Assembly: GCA_020736575.1 (NCBI GenBank) | Contig: JAGPYM010000034.1 | Span: 310,001-374,000, forward strand | Source of the DNA: Thelonectria olida | Taxonomy: Eukaryota; Ascomycota; Sordariomycetes; Hypocreales; Nectriaceae | Length of the DNA: 64,000 bases | Direction of reading: 5' to 3' | Shown: piece by piece, positions 1 through 9,923 of the stretch | Layout of the letters: each line of letters starts with the position of its first letter | How positions within the stretch are numbered: the first letter of the stretch is position 1 | The notes under the pieces: model-generated | Told to the model about the DNA's origin: nothing | The model's input: the letters and a program-made list of their open reading frames with translations, nothing else | The model's database searches: none | Translations under genes and position numbers: made by a program

Positions 1-1
1 G

Positions 2-1732
2 AGTGCCAGTCTTCGGCAATGTTGACCTAGCTGCCACCTGATCGAATTGACGGCGGGGCTCTATGAGCAATTGAGGGTTTCCTTCTCGTTGAAGATGCCA
101 ATGCGTATGGAAGTGGTGTAGCTGAAGCGGCTGCTCTTGTCGTAGAAGAGGCTCGATTGTGTGAGCGCAAGGGAGCCCAAGCGTTGCTGAGAAGACTCCT
201 GTGCAGGCAGGGAGCCTGTCCTGTTGGAGCCGCTTCCTCTGCGCCTCAACCTTCCGCAATGCCTCGTGAGATACCCAGCCTCGTACGATGCTGTATAGAC
301 TCCCTGAGAGTTCTATGGGCGTCCGGATTTGCTGCTTCGCTTGGTTTGCTCGGAGCTCAGCTACTTGGTTAAGTATCGCCAGCTTGATAGCCCTCCAGGC
401 CTCAAAGAGATCCAGCTGGGAAGTATCAAGGTACATTTTGATGAGCTGATGAATACCCTCGCCTCGAGACGTCACCACATTCTCAAAGTGAAGATACTGA
501 TCAACCCAAGCTTTGACGAGCTTCGTTTTGTAGAGGTCAAGCCATGTTTCGATGATGTAGGCGACCTCCCGGGCGTGGGCCGAAGCATAGCGCTCTTTGA
601 GCTGTTGAATCCTGTCTTCAAATGTCTCCTCGTTTGCCGATGCCACGAGCTCATGCCATTTCCCGTAAAAGTCCTTCCACTCTTGGTGGCCTTGAGGCTC
701 TTGAGCCGCATCGTTATGGCGCATAAAGCTTGGCTGGCAGTAACGCAGGACTGCCTTGTTGGCATGCCAAAGGCATAGAAGCGATACTGCAGTCGGGAAG
801 CAATGAGATACCGCATTCATGCAGGCGAGACAGCGGTCTGTAAGGATCACAGATGGCAGCCTTGCGCTACAGGCTTCGTACATTGAACGTAGCCGATCTA
901 ACGCCCAGATGTAGTCCTTCTCCTCCTCGCCGCTGAGGAAGGCGAAGGCAATGCAGAATGAGCGTTGACAGGCGTCAACACCGACGATATCGAGAAGAGG
1001 CATCTTATACTTGTTTGTCTTGTATGTGCAGTCCAATATAAGTATATCCGGGTATGACTTGAGGTATGCTAGCGACTCTGGGTGGGCAAACAACACAGCT
1101 GTAACCCGACCATCCTCATCAAAGCGTATTCGACTCCAGAAACCCTCTGCCTCAAGCTCATTAGCAAGAGCTTGTATTGTGCTTTGACCCTTTTGCTGGT
1201 CTCGTTTGCCTTGTGCAATGCAGTTGTAGATGTCTTGCTGCGTAGCAAGAGACTCTGTGTTCTGACGTAGGTAGGATCTAATCTCTTTCGGTGCTACTCC
1301 AGCGTTCGCAAGGTTGTTGATAGTTGACCTATCTGCATGGGATAGTTGACGATGGACTGGATGTGCAGACATGTTTGTGCTTGGCTCGTGGTTGTGATGG
1401 GCAAACTCGCTGCCAGGACGGTGCGTAAGGCGCCATGTTGCCTTATCCAAGGCCTCCTTTGCAAGGACTGAGAATTGACACCCTGTACGCCGTGTTGTAG
1501 TTGACCGTTGCCGTGCATCCGAGGATTTGGGAGGTGCTCCTCCACGGTCACAGCTGAAGAAAACAATTCGTCTGCCGCTCCGTGTTTTCTTCGACTTCCC
1601 AGTGACAAACGCATAGCCCCTGGGAGCTGCCCATGCATTGATCGCAGCGTGTAGGGCTTCCCGAGAGCCATACTCGCGTTCGGGAGGCAGACAGTCGTCA
1701 GAAAATTGACGAGTAGCTGTAACTGGATTCAT
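2..1732 (-). CDS. MULE/FAR1-family (Hop-like) DDE transposase, 3' end beyond the window
   Basis: One uninterrupted reading frame of 577 codons starts at the ATG at 1732-1730 and is still open at the left edge, so the protein is partial at its C-terminus. The N-terminal part (about residues 20-110) resembles the FAR1 DNA-binding region: SREALHAAINAWA, then a Cys/Lys-rich stretch and an FAHHNHEPS His motif. The MULE transposase domain follows, with probable catalytic residues Asp234 (ILDCTYKTNKYKMPLLDIVG), Asp299 (ILTDRC) and a Glu near 417 (HFENVVTSRGEG). A SWIM-like zinc finger (LGLPCAHTIE) lies near the left edge. Such enzymes move Mutator-like DNA elements by binding terminal inverted repeats. 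The frame carries no stop or frame break in 1.7 kb, which suggests a recently active copy. The family call is firm; activity cannot be judged without the other element end. Confidence 0.9.
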   Translation of the reverse strand, partial: MNPVTATRQFSDDCLPPEREYGSREALHAAINAWAAPRGYAFVTGKSKKTRSGRRIVFFSCDRGGAPPKSSDARQRSTTTRRTGCQFSVLAKEALDKATWRLTHRPGSEFAHHNHEPSTNMSAHPVHRQLSHADRSTINNLANAGVAPKEIRSYLRQNTESLATQQDIYNCIAQGKRDQQKGQSTIQALANELEAEGFWSRIRFDEDGRVTAVLFAHPESLAYLKSYPDILILDCTYKTNKYKMPLLDIVGVDACQRSFCIAFAFLSGEEEKDYIWALDRLRSMYEACSARLPSVILTDRCLACMNAVSHCFPTAVSLLCLWHANKAVLRYCQPSFMRHNDAAQEPQGHQEWKDFYGKWHELVASANEETFEDRIQQLKERYASAHAREVAYIIETWLDLYKTKLVKAWVDQYLHFENVVTSRGEGIHQLIKMYLDTSQLDLFEAWRAIKLAILNQVAELRANQAKQQIRTPIELSGSLYSIVRGWVSHEALRKVEAQRKRLQQDRLPACTGVFSATLGLPCAHTIEPLLRQEQPLQLHHFHTHWHLQREGNPQLLIEPRRQFDQVAARSTLPKTGT

Positions 1733-1863
1733 TCTGGGAGAGACAATTTGAGAAGATCGTTGCGCGGCGAAGTGAGGCTCTTCATCAACGGAAAAGGGGT
1801 AGCTACAAGCGATGCGCCTGGCTGGCATACAAGGATGTTGGGCTTACATAACTTCCTTACAGA

Positions 1864-1913
1864 CGCACCGGGTGCGCAACACGTGACACTTACGTGCGCA
1901 CCCGGGTGCGCAC
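1864..1913. repeat. Two GC-rich palindromes upstream of the transposase
   Basis: Bases 1894-1913 form a perfect 20-bp palindrome centred on CCCGGG. Bases 1864-1876 (CGCACCGGGTGCG) form a near-palindrome with the same GCACC/GGTGC arms, 17 bases away. They lie 130-180 bases upstream of the transposase start, between it and the GNAT gene. They could belong to the element terminus, to a transposase-binding site or to a promoter. The other element end is outside the window, so a terminal inverted repeat cannot be confirmed. Confidence 0.45.
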
Positions 1914-2058
1914 CTATTGGCGCCCCTTCGGCCGAGCCACGCACCGAACATCTGAGTCACCTCGGTTTTACTCTTTGCATCGTATGAGTCGTATCTCTTG
2001 CGTGCAATTTGTCAATCACTTACGTGCCATTCATTACCATTCTTCATACGTCAGAAAC

Positions 2059-2812
2059 ATGACCGCCAAAATAGAGCAGCCCGTTGGCGCCCTTGTCGAC
2101 ACGACGCCGTCATTGAAGCCGTCTCACATATCCCTCCACGGAAAATATGTGTCTCTCGTCCCCCTTCAGGCAGAACACGCAGAGCCCAGCTACAAGCATT
2201 TAGGAGGCCCCGAAAACGCCCATCTGTGGACGTACATGTTCACTGGCCCCTACGAAGACATAGGCGAATGGAAAAAAAATGAAGAGGCAAAGAGTAAGAA
2301 GACTGATCCATTCTTCTTCACTGTTCTCTCCGGCCCGGAATCGGAGCCTGTTGGACAGATGTCGCTCATGAACATTGTTCCCGACCACCGCAGGATTGAG
2401 ATTGGGTCCGTCATTCTCGGCGAGGTGTTGAAGCAAACTCGCGCCGCGACTGAGGCTTTTTTTCTCCTCCTCAGGCACGCCTTTGAAGACTTGAATTATC
2501 TCCGAGTAGAGTGGAAAGCCAACCATCTGAATAAGCCAAGTCTTTCAGCCGCGGAACGACTAGGTTTTGTATTCGAGGGCATCTTCAAGTATTACTCGTT
2601 TTGATGAAAACTCTCAGTCATGCTCACCACTGACCTTGTCTAGAAAACACATGATTATCAAGGGCAGACGCAGAGATACCGCTTGGTTCGCTATTAGCGA
2701 CGAGGATTGGCCGCAAGCAAAGCGGTCTCTGGAAGCGTGGCTGAGTGAGGACAATTTTGACGAGGATGGAAAGCAGCGCAGGAGCCTGAAGGAGGTGAGA
2801 CAATCACTCTAG
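2059..2812 (+). CDS. GNAT-family N-acetyltransferase (RimJ/RimL type)
   Basis: Exons 2059-2588 and 2644-2812 give 232 residues; the 55-bp intron 2589-2643 splices GIFK to KHMIIKGRRRDTAWFAIS. The product looks like the Acetyltransf_3 type of GNAT enzymes, which transfer acetyl from acetyl-CoA to protein N-termini or small amines. Seen in the sequence: the substrate-side strand VSLVPLQAEHAEPSYKHL, a core with VGQMSLMNIVPDHRRIEIGS, the acetyl-CoA-proximal strand IEIGSVIL, and the family-typical C-terminal block N..S..AAERLGFVFEGIFKKHMI followed by TAWFAISDEDWP. The start chosen is MTAKIEQ at 2059; an upstream in-frame ATG at 1984 would add 25 residues. The gene is divergent from the transposase. 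Its substrate is unknown. Confidence 0.85.
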
Positions 2813-3516
2813 AGGAGTAGGGGCGCTATGGTGAAAACGGTGGGCGCAATAAATGAGTGCGATTGATAACTTCAGTTCACAATGCATGATCATGAAGGCG
2901 GGAGGACCAACTGAGTGTGACCAACAGGGTAATTCATGCATGATTAACTTACGCACCGAGGCTGAATGGAAAAGCTCAATAAAACCCGTGGCAGCAAGTG
3001 AAGTAAAATCCCGAGACCGTACATTGGTGTCATCACGCATACATTTTCCAAAGTCATCTTTCTCGGGTCGATTCTCCCCCCCCCCCCCTCGTCACTATAA
3101 AGAACGCCCTCCCTCCACCCCGAGATAGCGCCACAGAAAACATTACCGCGAGAACTCCAGCTCTACATCCTAGCATCACTCATGGATCCGCACAATCTCC
3201 CAACCTACGGTTGCGTCTACAAACGCTAACAATAGGTTGTCGAGCAGCGAACATTTCACCATCTCAAACCGCATCCATCAGATATTCAAAATTTCGCACG
3301 CCTCGCTCAGCCTTCCAACCCACTTCTAAAATCATATAGCCCTATCAGGTCCCCTACGTAGCCAAGAGTGATTAAAATCAGGCAATGCCAAAAATTGCTA
3401 ACCATGCTAACCTCAGCTCAAACTGCTCATAAGGCTAAGCAGTCTAGATTCTGCTACATATCATCCTTCTTCTACTCCGCGCGACACCCGTCTAAACAAA
3501 CCGAGCACTCTTCTCA
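2813..3516. other. Intergenic stretch with a decayed F-box gene promoter
   Basis: There is no intact gene here. It holds a 13-base C run (3076-3088), a TATA-like TATAAAG (3096-3102) and the F-box relic listed separately at 3143-3357. The rest up to the HET gene start shows nothing recognisable. Confidence 0.6.
3143..3357 (+). pseudogene. 5' relic of an F-box (DUF6546-like) gene
   Basis: Reading from 3143 gives an F-box start (LPRELQLYILASLMDP), then CVYKR followed by TAA, CAA and TAG, then VVEQRTFHHLKPHPSDIQNF. This matches the layout of the F-box gene at 43195-44643: LPVEIRSMVLGNL, then SKEWQAHIERENFSQIKL. The two stops fall where this family has Trp and a polar residue. TGG to TAA and CAG/CAA to TAG are transition changes typical of repeat-induced point mutation. 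A TATA-like box (3096-3102) sits about 45 bases upstream. The reading dissolves after about 3340. The homology is judged by eye and is short. Confidence 0.55.
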
Positions 3517-6040
3517 ATGGACATTTCCATCCCCCCTTTTGAGTTCAAACCTTTCGAATGCACCCCCCTTCCCTCTCCAAGGTCCATACGTCTCCTGTGG
3601 TTGATCAAGCGCCCAGAACAGTCAGTACCATACTCCATCTCTGGGGTTCCGCTGATCGAATGTCAGCTGGCACCTGTGGACCTTCATGATGCGCCTGGCT
3701 ATAATGCTTTATCTTACACATGGGGCAATCCAAAGCCGCCTGCACTTGGCTCAGTCGATGAATATTCTGCCTCGCACAGATGGCCCATTGCCGTGAATGG
3801 GCGGCTATTCTACGTCACCAGAAACCTCCATGAGCTCTTATGCCGGCTCCAGCAAGGGGAAATCATACCTCCTCAGGTTGACCACAGACTCGAGCCATAT
3901 GACAAGACGGAACTGATACAATATGCCGAGAAAGGAGATGTTCAAAAAGTCATGAAACTTCTCGGTCAGGGTGCCAGCCACGAGTGCCAAGACCGTTTCG
4001 GTGAGACGGCATTGCACTACGCAGCAGAAAACGGACACTTGAAGTCGTCAAAGTCCTTCTCCTCCACGGTGCACAGGGGAAAGTTTTCGATACCGCCAGC
4101 CGCACTCCACTGATGTGTTGTCTGCAACGGAAGCGAGGTCGATGGCGAGACGTTGCTAAATTGCTGCGCAATTGGGATAACCACGGCGCAGATGAGACCG
4201 TCCCGGCTCCGTGCTTTCCCAAGGGAGAAATGGGAATCTGGATTGACGCACTATGCATCAACCAGGAAGATATCCAGGAGCGAAATAACCAGGTGGGAAT
4301 GATGTCGCAGATTTACGGGTTGGCATGGTGTGTCGTGTCGTGGGTGGGAGAGGCCGACGATACGACAGAGATGGCACGAGATGCCATCACAAGACCGCAC
4401 AAGACCATATGGGAGAGAGACGGATACATCATCCACGGTAGCTACATGCTCTCTGTTGCCCGGTCCTTTGATTCTTTACGCGATGAAAGCCTAGACCGAG
4501 ACACCACCTCTGACGAGATCAAGATATCAGTCAGAGAGCTTGAAGCCATCAGGAGCCTCCTCAGACGGTCCTGGTTCAAGCGGACATGGGTGATCCAGGA
4601 GACAGCACTTGCTCAGGACATCACTGTCTACTCTGGGCCATACCAGTTCAAATGGATCGAGCTATCCGCCTTCCTACAAGTCGCTCTCGGAGGCCCACTC
4701 TCCCATCTCCTATTAGCAGATCGACGCTCAACGAATGCGCGCTGTCCGCCTATCAAGTACTGGCGTGGGGGACCAGGCACAGGGGCTCTGTCTCTAACCG
4801 ACATCAGAATCTGGTCAAAGCCAGATGCTTCCGAAAGGGACGTGGTGGAACGGTTCAGAGCTAAACATTTCCCAGGCCGAAGACAGCAAAAGAAATTGGG
4901 CCTTCCGGCTCTGCTCGTCCTCAGCTGGAACTTCGCCGTATCCGACCCGCGTGACAAAGTCTTTGCCTTGCCGAGCATCGTAAGGCCTGTGGAGGGCATA
5001 GTAGCTGACTATTCCAAGTCTACCACTGAGGTCTTCACCCAAGTCGGCAATGTCCTTATCCAGGCCGAAGGGGATTATGCCGTGGAGAACTGGCTTACTG
5101 GGGAGACGGATGATCTAGAGCCACTGGAAGCACTCTCTTTCATACGACCACTACATCCTTGGACTATTGGCTCTGGCTCACTAGATCAAGCCCCAAGCAA
5201 CAGCCGCCCTCGTTACCCCCCGAGCTGCCGTCATGGGTGCCGACTTTCCACCACCCACTAGAACTAGATTCCTCTCGGATATTGGACAAGCAGTTCAATT
5301 CTTCTGGGGATCGTCTAGCTGTATTTTATACTTCTCGGCCGGAGACACTCAAGCTCGACGGCGTGATGATTGATAACATTATCGAAATGGAGGGAGGACT
5401 TCACCTAACAGTCGAATCACGCCTGATCAACATTGCGCTCGGGGAGTGGCTCGACATGGTCTCTCGGCTAGACGCTATATATCCTACTGGCGAGAACCGC
5501 GTCCAGGCACTCTGGCAGACCCTGATGGTGGGCAAGCAGCGTGGCGACGATCAGGACAAGGTCAGGGCTTACTTCAAGTTTGTTCTGCGGAGCATGACTG
5601 GGAGCAGACGAAGATCCACCAGTAGTCGTCATTCGCGATTATGCCAGATTCGTGAGGAATTGTACGCGACAGACTCTTCTAGCTCGTTACCCTCTCTCAA
5701 AGAAGTCAACAGCAACCATGAGGGTCTAAGTGAGGAAGGGAAAGATTGTATGCGGAAAGACTGGATCCAGGAGGACAAACTTATGGACCAGCTGTCGGTC
5801 TGGTTGCAGAACCGAGGCGTGATGCGGACGAAAGGGGGGTATCTTGGACTGGCCTCTCAGGATATAAAGGTCAACGACCAGGTTTGGCTGCTAGCCGGCG
5901 GTCGGACTCCTTTTATTCTGCGCTCAGCAGACGTTTCGGGCCGGTTCACTTTTGTTAGTGAAGCGTATGTTCATGGGGTGATGAATGGTGAAGTGCTGCG
6001 TGCTAAGGAGGATGCTTTTAAAGCTATCGAGATTAAGTAG
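3517..6040 (+). CDS. HET-domain protein with ankyrin repeats inserted inside the HET domain; two apparent frameshifts
   Basis: HET proteins act in heterokaryon incompatibility and related cell-death responses. Motif 1 (YNALSYTWGNP) and the beta strand with VTRNLHELL lie at 3697-3850. Motif 2 (GIWIDALCINQEDIQERN) and motif 3 (VVSWVGEADD) lie at 4230-4360, and the usual C-terminal blocks RRSWFKRTWVIQE, DPRDKVFALPSI and LPSWVPTF follow. Between motif 1 and motif 2 (about 3900-4220) sits an ankyrin segment: ELIQYAEKGDVQKVMKLL, then GETALHYAAENGH and RTPLMC. The reading changes frame twice, near 4039-4042 inside an ankyrin repeat and near 5157-5161 just before DYWLWL. Each change equals the loss of one base, and neither is explained by a good intron. 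With both allowed for, the product is about 840 residues. It is either a pseudogene or carries sequencing errors. Confidence 0.8.
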
Positions 6041-6533
6041 GCAGTTAGAGACCTGACGTGTGGTGTCATGGACACGAGTTTAGGACGCCCGGACAGACTA
6101 GTCGTCCTGCAGATGGAGGCCATAGTGGAAAACATTTTTGATGAGCTTTTGGGCCGGCTGCAGTCGGGATGGTCTCGCCAAGGCAGAACCGCCCACGCAA
6201 TGGGGGAGGACTTGTGCAACTGCTAATTACAGCAAACACGGCCTTGTCCTACCGCCAAGTCATCCATGTGAGTCTAGAACTAGCAAATCTCACATTCCGT
6301 GTCACCACTACGATTTAGCTTGGCGCTTTACCCTAAATATACCGTGATACAAACGTCGCACACAGCCGTGAGGGTGTTGATTGGCTCATTTCCGTCATGT
6401 CTCGGACTCCTTGCGTAACCACAAACGATCCTCCTCGCCGTTGTTTAGGTATAAATACAGTCTCTCTGCTCAGAGGTTCATCTATCCGCTCTTCTCATCC
6501 TCTATCTTCAGTCTTGCACAAGAATTGGCAGTC
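6041..6533. promoter_or_regulatory. Upstream region with TATA box for the gene at 6534
   Basis: The 493 bases between the HET gene and the next start contain TATAAATA at 6450-6457, 77 bases before the ATG at 6534. This supports that start over upstream in-frame codons. CT-rich sequence follows the TATA box. No other gene is seen. Confidence 0.5.
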
Positions 6534-8282
6534 ATGACGAGTCAGTTATCCTCCCTCATCCTTCAGATGCCTCTGCATATTGTTGCAGAGTGCCTCGGCC
6601 GCTTGTCTTCAGGTCAACAACTCGGTTCTGCCATATTGAGCCACCGTATCTTTTACGATGCCTTCAAAGAGTCTCGTACTTCCATCTGCCATTCCATTGT
6701 CAAGCTCGGGACTCGCGCCATTCCAGACGAGGTCCTTCCTTTCGCAATGGCGCTCCTTGAAGCCCAAGATGTTGGCCCTGGTGATGATGAGGCGGTCCGA
6801 CAGCTGGCCGGGCGGATGCACCGCGATATCCTAAAGCCAAGGGACCAAGTCTCCCAACTTCTCAGGCTTTCGGAACCACAACTTCGTCAACTCGGTGAGA
6901 CCCACGCACTCATCGAATCGCTCATGGAACACCTCGTGGAAGAAGCTCTTCCTGCTTTTATTTCATGCCTTGAGCCGTTCGACTTCCACCGTCCCTTGCA
7001 AATCTCGCACAGTGAGGAGGTCCGACTCACACGAGCTTTTTATCGCTTTCAGCTCACGTGCGATCTCGCCTTGTTGAGGAAAGATCTCAGCATCGAGTAT
7101 GCAGAATGGTGCGATCTCTTTTTCAACCCTTTCTCCCATTGGGTCCATGAGCAAATGGTATGTGTCGCCGAGTTTCTTGGGCGAAAGTTGTTTGCAGGTC
7201 AGTATCTTCAAGGCGCTTCCCTGGGAAGTTACATGGTCTAATATCTCCCAGCTTATGAAGACGTTGCTGCACATGCTGTTGAGTATGGAAAAGAATGTCC
7301 AGCTTGGGAGCTTGGGCTGATGCATCCGGATGCTCATGGTCACGTAAGTACTTCATAGCTCCCTAAGCTCGTGTCTAACTTTCTGAAGCTGCTTCGGGGC
7401 CTCCCGCTTCTTCTTGCTATTGTCGAGGCGCAGACCTTCGAAGAGAGGTTGCAATTACTCCCCTCGACATTGACCTATCAACGCAAAGACTTCAACGGTG
7501 AGCTTGATCCTTCGGGTTGGACATGCTTCAGGCAATTCGATCCCGAGCTGGAAGAGTACTACACGTGTAGCTTTCAGGATGAGATTGAACTCCAAGATTT
7601 GAACGACGATCCCGAGCGGAGAGACGTGCTGAAGTGCTTCTTCCGGCCGTTGGATGGCAAGTATGACGCGGAAGCGTCTGGCCCCCACAAGACATGGTTC
7701 GCATCACGCAAATATCGTGTCATCGGGGAGATTCTCTCCAGCTGTTTCGACGCGAACCTGCGCGATATTGGATATGTTCTCTGGGATGACACCAAGATCG
7801 GCAGCGAGGATTTGCAGAACATATTCGATGAGTACGGGAAATCGCCACGACTCCTGGGACAGCTGTTGTACGACTGGCCCGAAGACAAGAAAGGCGCTTC
7901 GCAGTGGGAGAGGCTGGATATGCTGCGGGCGGGCGGATCTGGCTACTGGCCGGGCGAAGGCTTCGACTTTAGCAGAATCACTGGACTCAGCGAGTCTCAG
8001 AAGGAAGAATTCGTCGACTTGTGGACGCGCAGCCGCCGTGACCTTGCGGCGCGATCCAGCCAAGCGCCGCAGCCAAGTATGGCGACGATGCGTTGGAACA
8101 TGGAAAATTGGACGAACATGATCAGCGAGCGTCTGAGAGAGCAGGAAGAGAGCATCGCATGGCAGAATGAGTATATGGACCCGGAGAAGTATAACGGCAT
8201 AGAGGGATTGATCTATGCGAGCTATGGACTCCGAAAGGGAGACAACATCGACACTCCCGAGGCATTCCAGAGGCGCGAGTAA
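6534..8282 (+). CDS. Hypothetical protein, F-box-like N-terminus
   Basis: Exons 6534-7197, 7252-7343 and 7389-8282 give 549 residues. The introns (54 and 45 bp) have GTCAGT and GTAAGT donors and CTAAT/CTAAC branch sites. The first exon junction reads KLFA then AYEDVAAHAVEYGKE, and the second reads DAHGH then LLRGLPLLLA. The N-terminus (LILQMPLHIVAECLGRL, then AILSHRIFYDAF) resembles an F-box-like helix pair, but the match is weak. The rest is alpha-helical and acidic, with WTCFRQFDPELEEYYTCSF and SYGLRKGDNIDTP near the C-terminus. I recognise it only as a type of fungal hypothetical protein. There is no signal peptide or membrane span. A role as an SCF-type adaptor is speculative. Confidence 0.75.
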
Positions 8283-9180
8283 GCGGAAGAAACATGTCCC
8301 GAGTATTACTTTTCAGATCTAGTGCTTTATTTGGGGGAATCAAGGTTGTTAAGTCATGTTGATTAATTTGTGACATGATAATTGATGTCTCTGGTGTAGC
8401 AGGGTCGCATCAGCGTGTCACGGCCCATGGAGCATAAGGGATCGTCAGCCTATCTAAGCAGTCGGTAGTAATCCTTCTGCTAATTCCTAGGTTAAACAAC
8501 TTGATGCATGGTCTTGACGTATTCCGTCAAGCCCACGTTGAGATTTTGGCACGACACATTCCTGCATTAACAACTTCCTAGTCAAGTCGAAACATGATGA
8601 TCCTCTCGCCATCTGCGGGAACTATTCCGCTCCTTGCTGCCGATCGTCCCGCCCACAGATACACGTGTGCCCCAAGATCCGTCATCTGTGGCCAGTCTGC
8701 TGCCCCAGCTTGCTATCCCATCCTCCAATTTAGGAAGTTGTTTGGACACGGTTCAGCTTGTTTCATCTACACCACCCAACCCAAATGCCTCAAATCATAA
8801 AACTTGCAGAAGAGTGTCGCTTGGTGAAACCTTGAAGGTTGAAACATATTCCTTGGAAGTAGGGATCGACCCTGCAAAGTAGGATTCGCCAGTCAATCTG
8901 CAGGACACTCCACATTCCTCTAGTTCAGCTTGTCTCCTGGAGAAGCATCATCTCGGGCTATCAATTAGATGTCTTACTTTTTCTCTCGCGTCAAATCCGG
9001 GACTTGCCAAAGAAGAAGGGAAGCAATTTTGTCAATCATTCTCTATAAGAACCTGCTCATCCCCGCCGTTTTGCGTTAATCATCATTTCAAACAGGAGCT
9101 TCATTGCCCAACATTCCTTACATCTGAGTCAATCTTCAAAATATTCATCATTATATTGCAAGATTGAAGAAGACACAGCC
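8283..9180. other. Intergenic region, promoter of the lysozyme gene
   Basis: No gene is supported in these 898 bases. A TATA-like CTATAAG lies at 9043-9049, about 135 bases before the lysozyme start. The remainder shows only short chance reading frames. Confidence 0.5.
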
Positions 9181-9858
9181 ATGTTACAGACTTCATCCAC
9201 TCTCATTCTTCTCTGCCTAGGCCTCGTCTCGAACGTTCAAGGCGCTTGCATCGGTCCCGACGTCAATGCGGCCACCATCGAATTGATCGAGGGCTTCGAG
9301 GGATGGCGTCCCGACGTCTGTGAGTATTCAAGATGCCCGAATGCTAACTTTCAGCTAACTGTGAAATAGACACCGATCCAACCGGCAACCCCACCGTTGG
9401 ATATGGGCACCTGTGTACAGAGGCCAACTGCGCCGAAGTGCCGTACTCTATTCCTCTCTCAGAGGCTGATGGAGAGGCGTTACTCCGATCTGATCTCACG
9501 GTAAATTCAGCGAACTCCTGTTCATACGTTCTCATGGAAGGCTAACGCGTTATCTTTGCAACAGACGGCCCAGCAGTGCATCACCTTAGACACTACGTCC
9601 GAAGTCGTCCTCAATGCTAACCAATACGGCGCCCTTGTTAGCTGGGCATTCAACGTCGGATGCGGTGCGGCCGGCTCTTCAACCCTGATCAGTCGTCTGA
9701 ACGACAACGAGGACCCTGACACAGTAGCCAGTGAGGAGCTTCCTAAATGGAACAAGGGCAATGGCGAGGTCATTGACGGCCTTACTCGACGTCGCGCAGC
9801 CGAGGTTGACTTGTTCACAACGAGCACTAGCGATGCGGCACTCCCTGTTGGTTGTTAA
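9181..9858 (+). CDS. Secreted GH24 (T4-type) lysozyme
   Basis: Exons 9181-9319, 9370-9500 and 9565-9858 give 187 residues; the introns are 50 and 64 bp. A signal peptide covers residues 1-21 (LILLCLGLVSNVQGA). The GH24 active site is readable after splicing: Glu37 in ELIEGFEGW, Asp49 in YTDPTGNPT and Thr55 in PTVGYGH, the Glu-Asp-Thr set of phage T4 lysozyme. The family block NANQYGALVSWAFNVGCGA and the C-terminal LTRRRAAEVDLF also match. The enzyme should cleave the beta-1,4 bonds of bacterial peptidoglycan outside the cell, serving bacterial competition or feeding. Fungal GH24 genes are generally thought to derive from bacteria or phage, but this copy has spliceosomal introns and is well adapted. 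It converges on the amidohydrolase, with 65 bases between their ends. Confidence 0.92.
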
Positions 9859-9923
9859 GTATTCAGATAGAATCCAGTTTCCTCAGATTCGACGAGAGAT
9901 ACTATACATATACTGATTGCTCC

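Noticed and set aside
1894..2058. Longer N-terminus of the GNAT protein (from 1894 or 1984)
   Set aside because: The added residues are Arg/His-rich without family match and run into the palindromic DNA; MTAKIEQ at 2059 fits better.
5104..5140. Intron explaining the second HET frame change
   Set aside because: The only GT..AG candidate is about 37 bases with a poor donor (GTGGAG) and no clear branch site; a one-base loss is simpler.
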